From contig CM073324.1 in NCBI GenBank assembly GCA_037043015.1, forward strand, positions 2,659,413 to 2,723,412: 64,000 nucleotides of DNA. The letters are read 5' to 3'. The notes under the pieces are model-generated. The model was not told the DNA's origin and searched no databases. It was given only the letters and a program-made list of their open reading frames with translations. Shown here in pieces: positions 10,420 through 22,700 of this stretch. The translations under genes and the position numbers were made by a program. Source of the stretch: Bryum argenteum. Taxonomy: Eukaryota; Streptophyta; Bryopsida; Bryales; Bryaceae. The first letter of the stretch is position 1, and each line of letters starts with the position of its first letter.

Positions 10420-10794
10420 TTAAAGCCCACAAGTGAGAGATTTTCAATATCTTTGTGTTGACTACCTTGTTGAAATAAAAGCATTACAATAATTTCTTCA
10501 TCTGATAAGAGTTATTCAAATCAAACTCAAGCTCATAATTTAAATACATGTATCAATCATATTTTTTCTAAGATGGACTTCTAGAGTCACTTTGCACCTA
10601 AAAACTATATCTTGACTTCAAGATTATCTCCCTCCAGAGTATGTTTCTTACAAAGAGTCCTTTTTTTAGAAAGTTATTACTTATCGAGGTAAAATTAACA
10701 AAGACGGGAGCACAACATTGCATAACACTTAACACATAACAGTCCCTAGTGTTAATTTTGAGGGAGCGGAAATCTCTATAACACATATAGAGTT

Positions 10795-10818
10795 TTAACA
10801 CTTATCGAGGTTTGACTG
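10795..10818 (-). repeat. Right terminal inverted repeat of the pogo-like element
   Basis: The arm is the exact reverse complement of 3655-3678 and is followed by TA at 10819-10820. Subterminal AACACTTAT-like repeats lie at about 10675-10790. Confidence 0.85.
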
Positions 10819-10886
10819 TACACTTTGTCTTTTACACTATGGTTGAGAAGCCATACAGGAAAAAAGAATTCAACCAATAAGAAAAC

Positions 10887-11044
10887 TCAACGTTGAATTG
10901 AATCGATGTTAAAGCTCTCCTGGTTGTTGAAGATGGCCTTTGTCTTTGTTTTGTCACCCTTTTCAAGATCAAAATTTTCCACATATTTTACAACAAAACT
11001 AATTGGAGTTGATTCTATGAGTGGTGGCTTCAAATTAGGGTTGC
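10887..11044 (-). CDS. Unrecognised coding-like terminal exon
   Basis: After a good acceptor (GTACTTAG|GC) a frame of 51 sense codons runs to a TGA at 10887-10889. Its composition is protein-like (NPNLKPPLIES, VKYVENFDLEKGDKTKTK). It lies just outside the pogo-like element. The ORF at 11275-11489 may belong to the same gene, but I could not find a phase-consistent join. It may be the tail of a decayed gene or of an unknown element. Confidence 0.35.
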
Positions 11045-11274
11045 CTAAGTACAAAGGATATCATGTGCGTGTTTCAAGAATCTCTCACATACCGACGCTT
11101 TTGCTTTTCTTCAGTTAAGATCTCTTTCTTTGTAGTATTCAAAACAAGAGAAATGAATAAAAGGCCTAAGGCAAGAAGTTCTCAACAGCGAAAGATCTAT
11201 TAACACCTAGAGAATCTGAGCTAAATCTATTTAATTCATTGAGATACTACAGCTAATCTCATAAAAAGCCTAAG

Positions 11275-11489
11275 CTAACTTGGGTAGGATCGTGGAGGGT
11301 TATTATGAGGCACCAAAATATTAGCTTGAGCACAAAGGTCTGCGCCGATTACTTTTCCGTAAGAAGTTGCTCTGTCCTTCTTGCTCACTTGTGCACCAAG
11401 TCTATTCAACGATTGGGCTATAATCTCTTGAGCCAAGTGATTCACTTCATCGAAGTCGTCATTGTCTGAGATACTAAAGATAGAAGATC
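11275..11489 (-). CDS. Unrecognised coding-like fragment, minus strand
   Basis: About 66 codons without an internal stop, ending in TAG at 11275-11277. The peptide looks natural (DDFDEVNHLAQEIIAQSLNR, then SYGKVIGADLCAQANILVP). There is no ATG; an acceptor (CTTTAG|T or CTCAG|AC) lies at the upstream edge. A donor-like GTGAGC inside the frame could end the exon early. The family was not recognised. Confidence 0.35.
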
Positions 11490-11499
11490 ATTCCCGCAC

Positions 11500-12534
11500 T
11501 CCTAGAACCATGCTTCAACCCGTGGAAATGAAAGGTCTCATAATTGAACTATAGAAAGACTATAGAAAAGGCTTTCGTTCTTTAGAGGTTGAACTCGTTG
11601 ACACGAAGGTCCTCTTGACACAAAAAGCAACAAAAAAAGAGTTCTCAACCTTACCTTGATAATCAATAGTTGACAAGGGTTCATAATTTGGTGTCTATTA
11701 TGAGAAAGAGCATAGCAAATTTGGGTTTTCGAATTTTTAAGTCGCATGAGCAGTAGCCTTCTCAAAATCATATATTAAGAACTTTAGTTTACTCGTGCAA
11801 AAAGAGAATAAGATCCTTAATTCCTAGAGCTTATATTTAGCTCCAACACCACCTCCTGGAAGCAAAAGCACCATCACAGCTTGAACACCACCACTTGGAA
11901 GAGCAGCTTGAAATTTGAAATAACAATTTCCGGAATTTGAACAACAACTTCAAACTTCATAGCAAACAACTCCTAAAACAATGCTTGATGGGAAGGGACC
12001 AAAAAAAAATAAAAAAATAAAAAAATAAACGATTTCTACACTTCATACTCTACAATGATAAAAGGGAATGAAAAATATGAATGTAATACTAAAAGAAAAA
12101 TGGTTGTGTGGTTTGAAGGGAAGTCATCCTTCTTATATGTACATATTATTAAGAACTAATCAACTCAACAAGTGAATTGATGTACCAGTCAACGATTCTT
12201 TCTTAGCAGAATAGATATCAACAATTAGTGTGACTTGCTCGTATAGTGTGGGCGACACTTAATTAGAGTGGACAGAAAATTAAGAGAGGTTTATAAATTG
12301 AATACTGCGGTTATTAAATTAGTGTGACTATAGAATATGATTGGAGCTAGAAAATCACAATTAAAAGCTTCAAAAACTCTAAATAGGATAAAATGCTATA
12401 ACACACAAATATACCTATAAATATACCTATAAATTACCCTAAACAACGTTAATCTCCAAATTCAATTAAATCCATAAAAATTTGAAAAAAATATCGAATT
12501 GAGTTGTTTGTACACCTCACATAGTGATTTAGTA
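11500..12534. other. Gene-poor AT-rich spacer
   Basis: No gene was seen. A donor-like ATCAAG|GTAAGG on the minus strand near 11656 could belong to the fragment at 11275-11489, but the frames do not match. Confidence 0.4.
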
Positions 12535-12560
12535 ATATATATATATATATATATATATAT
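12535..12560. repeat. (AT)n microsatellite
   Basis: A perfect AT dinucleotide run of about 26 bp. Confidence 0.95.
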
Positions 12561-12756
12561 TCAAAATCATTTTTTTAAGCTACCCCATTTTCACTCACAA
12601 CCTAATGAATGTCCTAGAAGACTCAAAAATTGGAATTTGACTTTGCAAATTTCACCACATACGCTTTGCAGTATAAGGAGAACAGAATAAAAACTTAGGC
12701 GGAATTATTACATTTAACCTTTTCCTGAAATTGCAAAATCCCATTTAGGGTCATAA

Positions 12757-13117
12757 CCCTTGAAGGCGCTTGTCAGCCCCTCGGGCTGTTTTCCAACAGA
12801 ATCTTGCATGTAGCTCTTTTGATTCTCAATTTTTCACTTAATTTTTTATATCATTCCGGTCACCTTTTTGTGATGCATCTACAAAGTGAAATCCTATAAT
12901 TCAAATCGCAATTTGTTTGAGTGATTTGTGCTTTGAAAGGATTGTGGTAGGTCAGTTGGGATTGCACAAAACCTTGTAGGAGGTTGCAAACTCATCATTG
13001 TTTGGTTCATTCATGCTGCCCAAGTTCAAAAAGTGCACTATTCATGTTGCCCAAGTCCAAAAGATGCTGAGATCCAATTTCGGGCTGCCCATTGAGGAGT
13101 GGAAGGACCTTTAAGGG
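12757..13117. mobile_element. 361-bp piggyBac-type MITE (family T), copy 1
   Basis: It starts CCCTTGAAGGCGC after (A)TAA and ends GGACCTTTAAGGG before TTAA (13118-13121), which is the pattern of TTAA-targeting piggyBac MITEs. An inverted second copy lies at 62872-63224, similar along its whole length (shared TGATGCATC, GGGCTGCCCA and CAGCCCCTCGGG blocks). The sequence just left of it (about 12590-12750) resembles the right end of the element at 16368-16788, so another TTAA element seems to abut it. No coding capacity. Confidence 0.8.
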
Positions 13118-13121
13118 TTAA

Positions 13122-14054
13122 GGAGCTTCAGAAAAATAGTAATAACACAAACACTTGGTAGGAAGTACTGGTGGGAGTTTACTGATAAGACCAAAACTGT
13201 ATGAACATGTATCTATTTGTTCTATTCTCTGGCTGAAACAGGTAGGTCTACAGTATTGGGGACAACGCTCCGTGCTCATGTGGAGGCTCTTGGCCCACAT
13301 CTTCTAACACTCTTGTTTCATCAGCTACGCCCGACAAGGGCCTTTCCAGATGCTGTACATGTACACAAGTCTGCTCACTATCAAACAAGATCAAAGATTG
13401 AATAATACGAGACGAGATCTTATACCTACGTCATCTTGGAGAGGGTCGGAATTAGGTCTTTTCTCCATGTCAGAGTCCCCTTCAATCAGGTGAGTCAGAT
13501 TGGACAAATTTGACATTTCTCCTCAAATCATTCAGTTGTCAAAATTGACCAAATTATTCAGCTATCAGATTGTAATACTGTTCATTCTGCCATTTGAGTG
13601 GCATGCTTATCATGCTTATAAAATGCGAGCTATCGGTGGGGCTACGATGCAGGCAGAAAAGAAATGATTCTTCTTTCATTCAAAATGGATCTTTGTGATT
13701 CTTCATTTTCACAAGAATACAGCGTAAAAAGCTTCAGACTGTTAATCAAACACATTATATCAACCTATGTTCATTCATCTCAGAATCCATCAAAGAGTCA
13801 ACTACCATATAGCGAGTGGACATAGAAAGAGCTTCAGTCAAACTGTCTTTAACAGTTGACTGTATCCAAAGTACACCATCACAGAGTATCCAACAGCGTG
13901 CAGTGTCAAATCACAATATAATTGTAACTCATTGAAGGCAAAATGCGCAGTCTATACAAATCTGAGAGGAGCACTCCAGGACATGTAATAGCTGGTAACT
14001 TACATCACTATTCATTGAACCTTAGATGCAAAGTTTCACAGTGCTCAAAACATG
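13122..14054. other. Spacer downstream of the proteasome gene, no gene seen
   Basis: Mixed composition, with no coding signal that could be supported. The right-hand part is presumably the 3' UTR of the minus-strand proteasome gene. Confidence 0.4.
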
Positions 14055-15678
14055 TTACTGAGCGCGGAGAGGAGTAGGGCGAGGAGCGATTTCCTCATGG
14101 AACAGGGGTAGCTTGTCACCAGGGTGGAACTTGCGCTGTACTCCTTGCTCATTGACCTGCAAAGGAACATTGATCAGTCTGTGTTTGGAAACACCCTCTC
14201 CGCAACCTTACAAGTGCCACTGATAATTGAGCAGGGAAATACATATCAAGTTGATAAACCCTCGCTACCATCGGCAGACGATAAGTCGAGTACAGTAAAT
14301 GGCACACACGATTTTTGATGCATATAAATGTAAAGAGAGAATTGGATGAGCATGGTTGAGAAGTACACACCGTCACAGTTCGGACAACTCCACCACTAGC
14401 ACCATCTCGTGCAATTGCCAAGGAAATAGACTTAACCACCAAATCCTGCAAAACCATCCATGAGGACAAGAGAAGATTCCGGGGTCATCTACCCTTAAAC
14501 ACATAAGCAAGATGATAATACCTCAGCTTCCTTCTGAGTCATCTCCGGCTTCCATGCTTGATCCAAAAACCCATACAGATAGCTAGATCCAGACCCTGAA
14601 ACCAGCACAGACCAAGCTCAAGTTATGTAACGCCCAAGATCGAAGAATACCACAAATGAGCCTCAAGTGAAGGACGAACCTCCTGTAGCGAAGGGTAGAC
14701 GAAGCATGGTGCCTCCAAGAGGAATGCCGTAAACACTGCCTCCATCATATTTATCCCAGCCAGCAACTATTAAACCAGTCTGCAAAAAAGACTGCAACAC
14801 CCAGAAAACAACATCTCGTTAGCTACACATCTCAATATGCTGACCGAGGACATAAAGTAGTTAGAGAATTACCTTATTCTGGTACGAAAGTTCCTTAACA
14901 AGAGTTGAAGCGGTTTTCACAGTAGACGGCCGGCCTAGCTGTATCCTGCAGAAACAAGAAAGCCTTGATCAATTTTGCAACCTTCACAAATCAGAAAGCC
15001 GAAACCGATTTGGTTAACACTTACGTGTGCTGATTCAAAAAGTAGCGCACGTAATCTGACACCACCTGAGAATCTGCTGCCTGCACACAATGAGAAAATT
15101 GTCATGCCCCTAACACAAGCTCTTCAACTTCAGTCTACAATCTCCTTGAGACATATGCTCAATCAAAAAAAACACAATTCACAATGGCATCTAATAATTG
15201 AATACAGTCACCTCTTGGTATAGTCTTCATTATAGCCATTCATCAACATTAGAGCAAAACCCTAGAAACTGGCGTTTAGGTAACAGTACCGAGCCAGAGC
15301 GACAAAGGTAGACGTTATCAGTAAGTTGAGTGATTTTGTCCGATGCACGATTAGCGACATATACACCTGCAAATGCAAAATAGTCATTGATTAACAATAA
15401 TGGACGACTATTGCATCCTGATGAAAAATGATCCGATCAACGCACCAGTGGTAGTACGGGAGTCAGCTCCAAGAATTACGCCGCCTTCGTATTCCACGGC
15501 CATAATGGTGGTCTGCAAATAAAGCGCGCGTTACCACGAAACCCTAAGACCTTCGAAAATGAAATTTGCGACATAGCTATCGGGCAGTGATCTTGCGACC
15601 CCATTTGCGTATGAAATCAAGCGTTCTTACCCCCATACTGTGAGGAGCGTCCATCCATTCGCTAGCAATGGGCTCCAT
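14055..15678 (-). CDS. PBA1: 20S proteasome subunit beta type-6 (beta-1, caspase-like), nine exons
   Basis: Catalytic beta-1 subunit of the 20S core, which cleaves after acidic residues in the ubiquitin-proteasome pathway. Exons on the minus strand: 15631-15678, 15446-15512, 15290-15366, 15025-15080, 14873-14945, 14680-14791, 14522-14595, 14371-14445, 14055-14156. All are GT-AG and sum to 684 nt, 227 residues. A 16-residue propeptide ends MG, and the mature chain begins at Thr17 ([11 protein letters not shown]), the nucleophile exposed by autocleavage. Asp33 and Lys49 match the mature Asp17 and Lys33 catalytic residues. Arg61 (mature Arg45), in the CRSGS motif, matches the S1-pocket arginine of caspase-like subunits. 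Later motifs include [26 protein letters not shown] and [12 protein letters not shown]. Length and order match plant PBA1 throughout. No defect was seen. Confidence 0.97.
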
Positions 15679-16367
15679 TCTCAAAGAAATTTGTGATGTT
15701 GTTGCAGATTGCAAGCGAAAATACAAATCGAGAGCGAAATTGGCAAGGCTTGCGATCAAGGAGACGGAGAGCTTCTTCTATTTAGATACCCGGGTTTGTA
15801 CCCATCTTCTTTGGTTCTGGGTACAGAACCGGGTTTCGTCTGCTTTCGGGTATTGGATGGTGTTAGCGGGTATGTCCGTGAGATTATTAAGAGTAACAAA
15901 ATTTCTTTTTACCAATGAGGAGGTCATAGAATATTGGGGAATTTTCATATAGGGAAACACTTTTATAAAAATACATAGTGATGAAGATATAAAATTTACC
16001 AAATTGAAATATCTCTATGGCAAGAGAGGTCCCGCCAATAGGTTCAAATACTAGATTTCTAAAACATTTACTTATTTTGTCTCTGAAAAAATTCATGATT
16101 TGCCAAAAATGATTGGAATTTCTGTAATGGTCCTTAACACTCATTAGTATGGTTGAATTCTCTATAATGGTTTAGTTGGTCTGGATTACTCAATAATATT
16201 CAAGCTTGGTCTTTGTGAAACAAGTGTTTAAACCAAATCCTAGCTTTTTGAGACAAAGGAAGTATACATGTTTTCATGTTACATGCTTTAGGTGCCTACA
16301 TTAAACTATGATCTAAACTATCATTGCAATTAAATCATTTGAGCAACTCATTGGCTTTTACTATTAA
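15679..16367. other. Upstream flank of the proteasome gene
   Basis: Its first 150 bp are the likely 5' UTR and promoter of the minus-strand proteasome gene. No other gene is supported. Confidence 0.4.
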
Positions 16368-16788
16368 CTCCTGAAGTTCCAAGGGTTTTTTTATCTCCAA
16401 ACTCACAAATGATTTTTGACCACCTTGTGGAGATTGAAGTGAGGCTGAAATTGTTAGCATTTTACAAATTTTCAACTGTAAGATCTTAAGAGACTACCAT
16501 TAGAAATACCATATTAAATTTCAACCATTAGATTTGCACCAATTGTGAGATCATTACATTCAAAATTGAAACAGAACTTTTTTTGGGCATTGTTTGGAAG
16601 ACATAGTTTACTTTGAAGATTTTATATTCATGGTTCTAAATTTGGAGTTTGGCTTTTATTACCACATACACTTTGCGGTATGTAGGAAACCTTATAAAAA
16701 TCTTAGGGGAAAATATTACTTTTAACCCCTTAATCTAGTCTGCGTGAAATTGCAAAAAGCGGTTTTGGATTTTATGGACCTTTAGGGG
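16368..16788. mobile_element. Small non-autonomous derivative of the piggyBac (421 bp)
   Basis: It is flanked by TTAA (16364-16367 and 16789-16792), with ends CTCCTGAAGTTCCA and (reverse complement) CCCCTAAAGGTCCA. The left 240 bp track the left end of the full piggyBac: a TTTTTGACCAC block, a CAACCGTAGGATCTT-like block, then a GAGATCAT-ACATT block matching 4080-4320. The right 150 bp track its right end (compare 10250-10419). The interior with the genes is absent, so it is best explained as an internal-deletion copy mobilised by the same transposase. Confidence 0.75.
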
Positions 16789-16792
16789 TTAA

Positions 16793-19700
16793 TAGTAAAA
16801 GAGTAATAGTAAAATTTACTAAACAATCAATTTTCATTTTTCCCACAATCACTTGTTGAGATCTCATCTCTCTAGTATAGTCAGTCAAGTTTTTAATTTT
16901 TTACAATCTTTTACTATATACATTATATTTTTCTTACAAAAAATATTTCCTGCATTTTATGGAAATTTTAAGATATAATAAAATGATCTATTTAATGATA
17001 CAGGATTAGCAAACAAGCTTTGAATGACCTTGTGAATTTAAACTCATAATGATAAATAATTTTAATATAACGATAACCTCAAAGAAAATTTTAAAAAAAA
17101 TATTGTCGTTTAAAACATAGATAGATAGAAACTCCGGTTCCTTCCTAAGGGGCTGGCGTGAATGAAACACAATAAAACACAATAATTACTAGTCCATAGA
17201 ATACATTATAAATTATTATCACTAAATCAATATGATATTGATCAATTTCAATTTTAATATGATCATTTTGTTGTTATACTATTTTATATTTCCACATGTT
17301 TTATATGTAGCATATAACAATTGTATATATAAAGTTGTTTTTATAGATTATGTATTTTTTTTTATTTTGATTTATATTTCTATCTAATATAAACTTGTAA
17401 AGCCATTTTCCATGAGTTTTGAAGAAAATCCGAGGACATTATATAGGGGAGTTCTTCGTTTGGGGAGTCTAATTCAGTCAAAGTTATGCGATTATGGTCA
17501 CAAATAGAAGGTTAGTCAATAATGATGTAGAAATAAAATTCTTAGTTCTTTCTTTACTCAACTTTGCAATTTCTTCCATGAATTTCAATTCATTCTCACA
17601 AAATTTGCACACAATTCTCTTGTTGCCAACAAAAGGCTATAGTCTTCACAAGCAATTCTCATATAACATTCACAATACTTTTATTCCCAATTGTAATACG
17701 TGCAATATGGTCTGTAATCTTCAACACTTTCAACCAATGTTTGCAAATGTTATTCACAATTATTCTTTAGCACATTCAATGTTTATAATTTCAATTTTAT
17801 ATCTACCATCACTTGATTTATCATCAAGTATTACTTATACAATGTACACTTGTTGTTAAAAACAACAATTGTTTCAAAACTTTTCCAATTACAAAACTCA
17901 AAATTACAAGACAATCACACTTCTTCTGAGTGCGAGATACACATTTCTTCACATATGTATTCAGAGGATAAATGAGCCTTCTCTTCCTACTTATATTTCT
18001 CACTTTTAAAACTTTCAACCTCTCATTTTGTTCATGTCGATTCATTCTCTATCTTTTCACTTAAATATCTTTCTAATCTAATTCGGACTTCAATTCACAC
18101 TCAGAAAGGAAAATGAAAGGTAAAACAAGCTTTTATCACATGAAAAGTCAAAAACATGCTCAAAATCAAAAGGATGCGTACTACAAAACTACAAAAAATG
18201 TTATTGATCATATATGTGTATTACATAAACCATGCACATGCATATTATTTTAGTATTGATTTATATAGGAAAAAAGATGTCATTGCTAGATCCCTGTGGG
18301 TCATCACCAAGTTTGAATATGTATGTAAGAAGGATTGTAGTAGGTATGTTTCAATAAAGTGATTATAAGATTCAATAATGTGATTTTTTATGTTTGAAAA
18401 TTAGTGTTAGAGCATGTGTACAACTACTAGACCACTTTCTAGATAAATTTAAATTAATTATAGGTTTAAGAGTAAATAAACATATACATAGAATCATAAT
18501 ATAATAGCATTTTACAGTAAATTTAGTTATCTATGATTGATCTTTACAAGTTTTTATTGTTGAGTTGCATTTGATATTTTAGAGTACTTTACATGGTTCA
18601 ATATCAACCTAATAACAAAAAAAATTATTGCTATTTTTTTCATAAATTACTAAGTAATGATTTCTATATAAAATATAAATTTCTTACGTTTTCGTGTAAT
18701 TATTACATTAGCATAAAAATAAATTTTCAGTAATAAAATCATTACTTTGAATATTTCAAGTTGTATCAATATCTTTATAAATACAAGGATTATAAACCTT
18801 AAACCGTAATTTTGTTCATAATCTCATAATTCTTAGATAGTATTTTTTATGCCATTTTATTTCTATAATCTATTTGTTCATTAAAAATCTTTATTAGAAT
18901 ACGAGCCTTGTACGCCTTATTAATACATTCTTTTTGAAGATATTTTTTGACTTTCGTATGGTTCCAAAGGTTGATTATTTGTTACTGCTGTAGTAATTGT
19001 ATAATTTAGTTTTTATTATGATATAGATAATATCTAAGTGATTTTTTTTTGGAATCATACAAGTTATATTTTTTAGATTATTAATATTCCGATACATGAA
19101 ACAAATAGAAGTATCCGTCTATGTTGATGTTAAGATCACAATTTTACATTTATATGGTTTACATATTAGATTTTTTAACAGGAATTTTTCAATATTTTGA
19201 TCATAGTTTTAGTATTTGTATTGTTGAATTACAAGACATAGTCATGACTAATATTTAGAATTCTATTATTAATTGAGAATATTTATATATTGCATTATCT
19301 TTTTTCAAAAAAAGTAGAAATCGTCAATTTATCTTTAAAAAAAAATTAACACATAAAATTATAATTATATAAAACTATGAATGTCTAAGTTAAAATGTTC
19401 TAAGATATCTAAAGTTATATATTTATAGAGCTTACAATATTCAAGATTCATATACCAAATATTTTATAAAATTGTCATAATAAACACAAATTCTTCTTTA
19501 TATCTACTAATAATTTAAATTAGATATGATCTTGTTTGATGTGGAAAACTATATGTTTTATAATAGTTTGACAATCATTCCTTCCTCGAAGAATTGTTCT
19601 TAAAATACGGTTGCATTTTACCACACATACTAATATTTCCAGGATCAAGTGTTTTTGCAGAAAGCCTTCAATTTTTATGTTGAAATCAAAAAGTCTTTGT

Positions 19701-22700
19701 CTTTTTGGAAGAGGCATGTGTTTTTAAAAAGATAGAGTAGAACATCTTCAACACAAAGAGGAGAAGAAACAAGATACATACTTACAACTTTTTTTTCATG
19801 AATAACTTTTCAAAGCATAAATAACAAGAACATTATCTACAATCACAAAATTTAGTCGGTTAATAATTACAATGACCTTATCTTGGATCAAATGAATTTT
19901 AATATTTTCTAATATTTATTCAAACAAAGCAATTTATATGATTAACTCAATCTAACAATTAAATATCTAGTATGCACTACATACATAAGTTTCCAAATTG
20001 ACATTTTATGATATTTCATCATTTCTATTTTTATAAGAATTAAATAAAACTGAAAAGTCACTAAGTGCAATAATAATATTAAGCATGATTTTATTGAAGA
20101 AAGTTGTAAAATATATTTATTTATTTATTATTATTATTATTTTTTTTTAGCTAACAATACAAACTTCCGTTTCTCGGATAAGATTGTGTGATTAAAAACT
20201 TGAAATCCAATTTTAAGTTTTTTAGTACATTATTCATGCAACTAAGAGCTTATGATAATTACACATATACTTACCCTAACATACGCAAAGCTTTTTTTTA
20301 TCCAATATCCATGCCTTTGCAATGCATTCTCCATGCTTGTAAGAGCATTCAACATTTAAATGTGTATTTACACTATACATATGAAAATGTGAGAATAGAT
20401 TTTAATATTTGATCAAGAATGTATTTGTTTTATTATATGGGGAATGAATTTATAATATCATTCATCGATATTATTAATGATTCATTTATTTTTAACAATA
20501 AAGAATTATATCATAATAATTTTAACATTTTATTGGCTTGTAATTATATTAGTACTCAAAGAAATGTGAATTTTTTTTGTTTAACTCAATCTCATAGAGT
20601 CAGTCTTAGTAATTATTATTCCAAATGTCCGATACACAAATAAAATTTGTAATTATAATAGTTTAATAAAAAATTATTAAAATCAGGAAATAAAAATTTT
20701 AACAACAAAAAGAATCATGTAAAATAGTGTATTTGGATTCTTGTATATAGTGTCTATTGAACATTTTGTTATTTTACTAAGAATCTTAAGCTCTTGAATC
20801 TTAGAATATATTTTGTATTAAGATTCTTCTTGAATTTTTTGTATTTGTATTGCAGTAAACTTTGTAATGGAATCTTATCTTCTATTTGATTTTTTGAATG
20901 AAACGCAATTGTATTTGATTTGGTTGTAATGAAGATATACTATGTTTCAAAAGAAATATAATTGACTTTTATACGATTTCTTTTTAAGTGGAAATAAATC
21001 ATTTTTGCTAAAAGCTAATGCATTTTGATAATTTATAATCCTAAACATAAGATTACCTCGAGAAAATCTCATAATTGTTTTTTAAATACAATCAGAAATG
21101 TCTATAATACAAGCCTTGGCAAAGGCCATATATTCAAACTCAGTACTAGAAGTGTTATAGAAGATTGTTTCTTACTTCCCCATGATATTACTCTATCATA
21201 CAACATTTTTGCCATATGATATCATTTTCTCGTATTTTTGCATAGATGCATTTTATCAGTTAAATATGCGTGAATGTGAGTTGAATTAAAGTTGAATCAA
21301 GATTAATCTGAAAAGACACAAAATAAAAAGACATGAAATATGAAAAGTTGAGAAATAGAGTTTGGCACTTTTAGTAAGGAGAATAAATCCATTCCTCCTC
21401 GACCACATCAAGGAATGTATTTTCAATTTGTATTAAATTTTGGAAGACACAAAAAAAATTTATGTATCTATATTTTGATCATCTACTGAATAAATTTGTG
21501 TTTTTAGTTCTGTTTTGGTATTCTTTGAAATTTTATTTTTATTTTTTATAATATTATTATATAATTATAGATTGAAAGTGCATTGTATTATCATAAGATA
21601 TAATTTGGACGATAAGTCGTGAATTCCTTGAGGTGTAATGGTGTAAGATTATGGACATTGATTGCAATTATAAATATAGCATTGAACAAGATACACAATA
21701 ATATGAGTTTATAATTTGACTATGGACATGTTTACACCAACTGTTGAAATTAGCAATTGTAATATGTCTTGGGTTGTTTAAAGCATAAAAATTATTGTCT
21801 GAAGAAGTTATGATTATCGAAGCGCTAATAATAATAACCATTGAAATGATAATTGGAGCAATTCTAATTCATGGTGAAAGAATCATAAATTTGATAAAGA
21901 AGATAAAGTTATTTGAATTCCAAATCATTGTGTAATATTATTCTATTTGTGATCTTAATTGCATAACTGCAAAGAATTTAGGCTTTCCCCTACTAAAAAT
22001 TATCTTAGCTATTCCATTAGTTTCTTTAACTTTCATAGAAAATATTATTACACATTTTTGTGTTAAAAAAGAAACAATAACCTGTAGTAGATTTTCTAGA
22101 TTTCTTATGATAAGCTGATCATTGTTAAATTCCAATATATATTGTGGTCATCTACACAATCCTTGTATTTAATGTATTCTATTGTAGTACCTTGTATGAA
22201 ATTTTATTCCTTCTTGTAAATTTTCCTAGTATGTAGGAATCTATGACTTGATAAGGATTTGATTTCTTTATTAATAGTAAATCACCTATAATGTAAGGAG
22301 TATTTGGTTTTGCATATAATTTGGCATAGATGTTGATAGTCTTTTTGCGTAAGAATATTGGGTATTCTTTAGAGTTTTCTTTACTTTGAGACTTGAAGAA
22401 TTATATTTCTTCACTTTTCGTATATTTTTGTAAAGTTTGTGCTCAACCTTCATTGAAGTAAACACAATTTTACATTTATGCTCATGAGAGTATTTAAATT
22501 AAAGAAATTCTTTTTTGGTCTATTGACTATTAGTGTCTTATCTTCAGATTTTTGTGGAAATTAAGAAATCGATATGAAGTTGAATTTCTCATTGTCTGGT
22601 TACTTCAAATGCAAAATTCAAGAGAATATTTAACAAAAAATGTATAACAATAAGTTTATTGCTCAAATAAATGCAATCACAACTTTGTAAAAGTAGGATA

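Larger units (their letters stand above)
3655..10818. mobile_element. pogo/Tigger-like Tc1-mariner element, interrupted by a piggyBac insertion
   Basis: Inverted ends match over 24 bp and begin CAGTCAAACCTCGATAAGTG (3655-3678 and, as reverse complement, 10795-10818). Each end is flanked by TA (3653-3654 and 10819-10820), the target-site duplication of Tc1/mariner elements. The end sequence resembles plant pogo-like (Lemi-type) elements. AACACTTAT motifs recur just inside both ends. Without the nested piggyBac at 4029-10419 the element is only about 0.77 kb, and it keeps the C-terminal part of a transposase on the minus strand. It is therefore a deletion derivative that could not have moved itself. 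Confidence 0.8.

Noticed and set aside
17494..17859. A 121-codon plus-strand frame in the AT-rich desert
   Set aside because: The peptide is Asn/Ser/Ile/Phe-rich as expected from AT-rich random sequence; no family or splice evidence.
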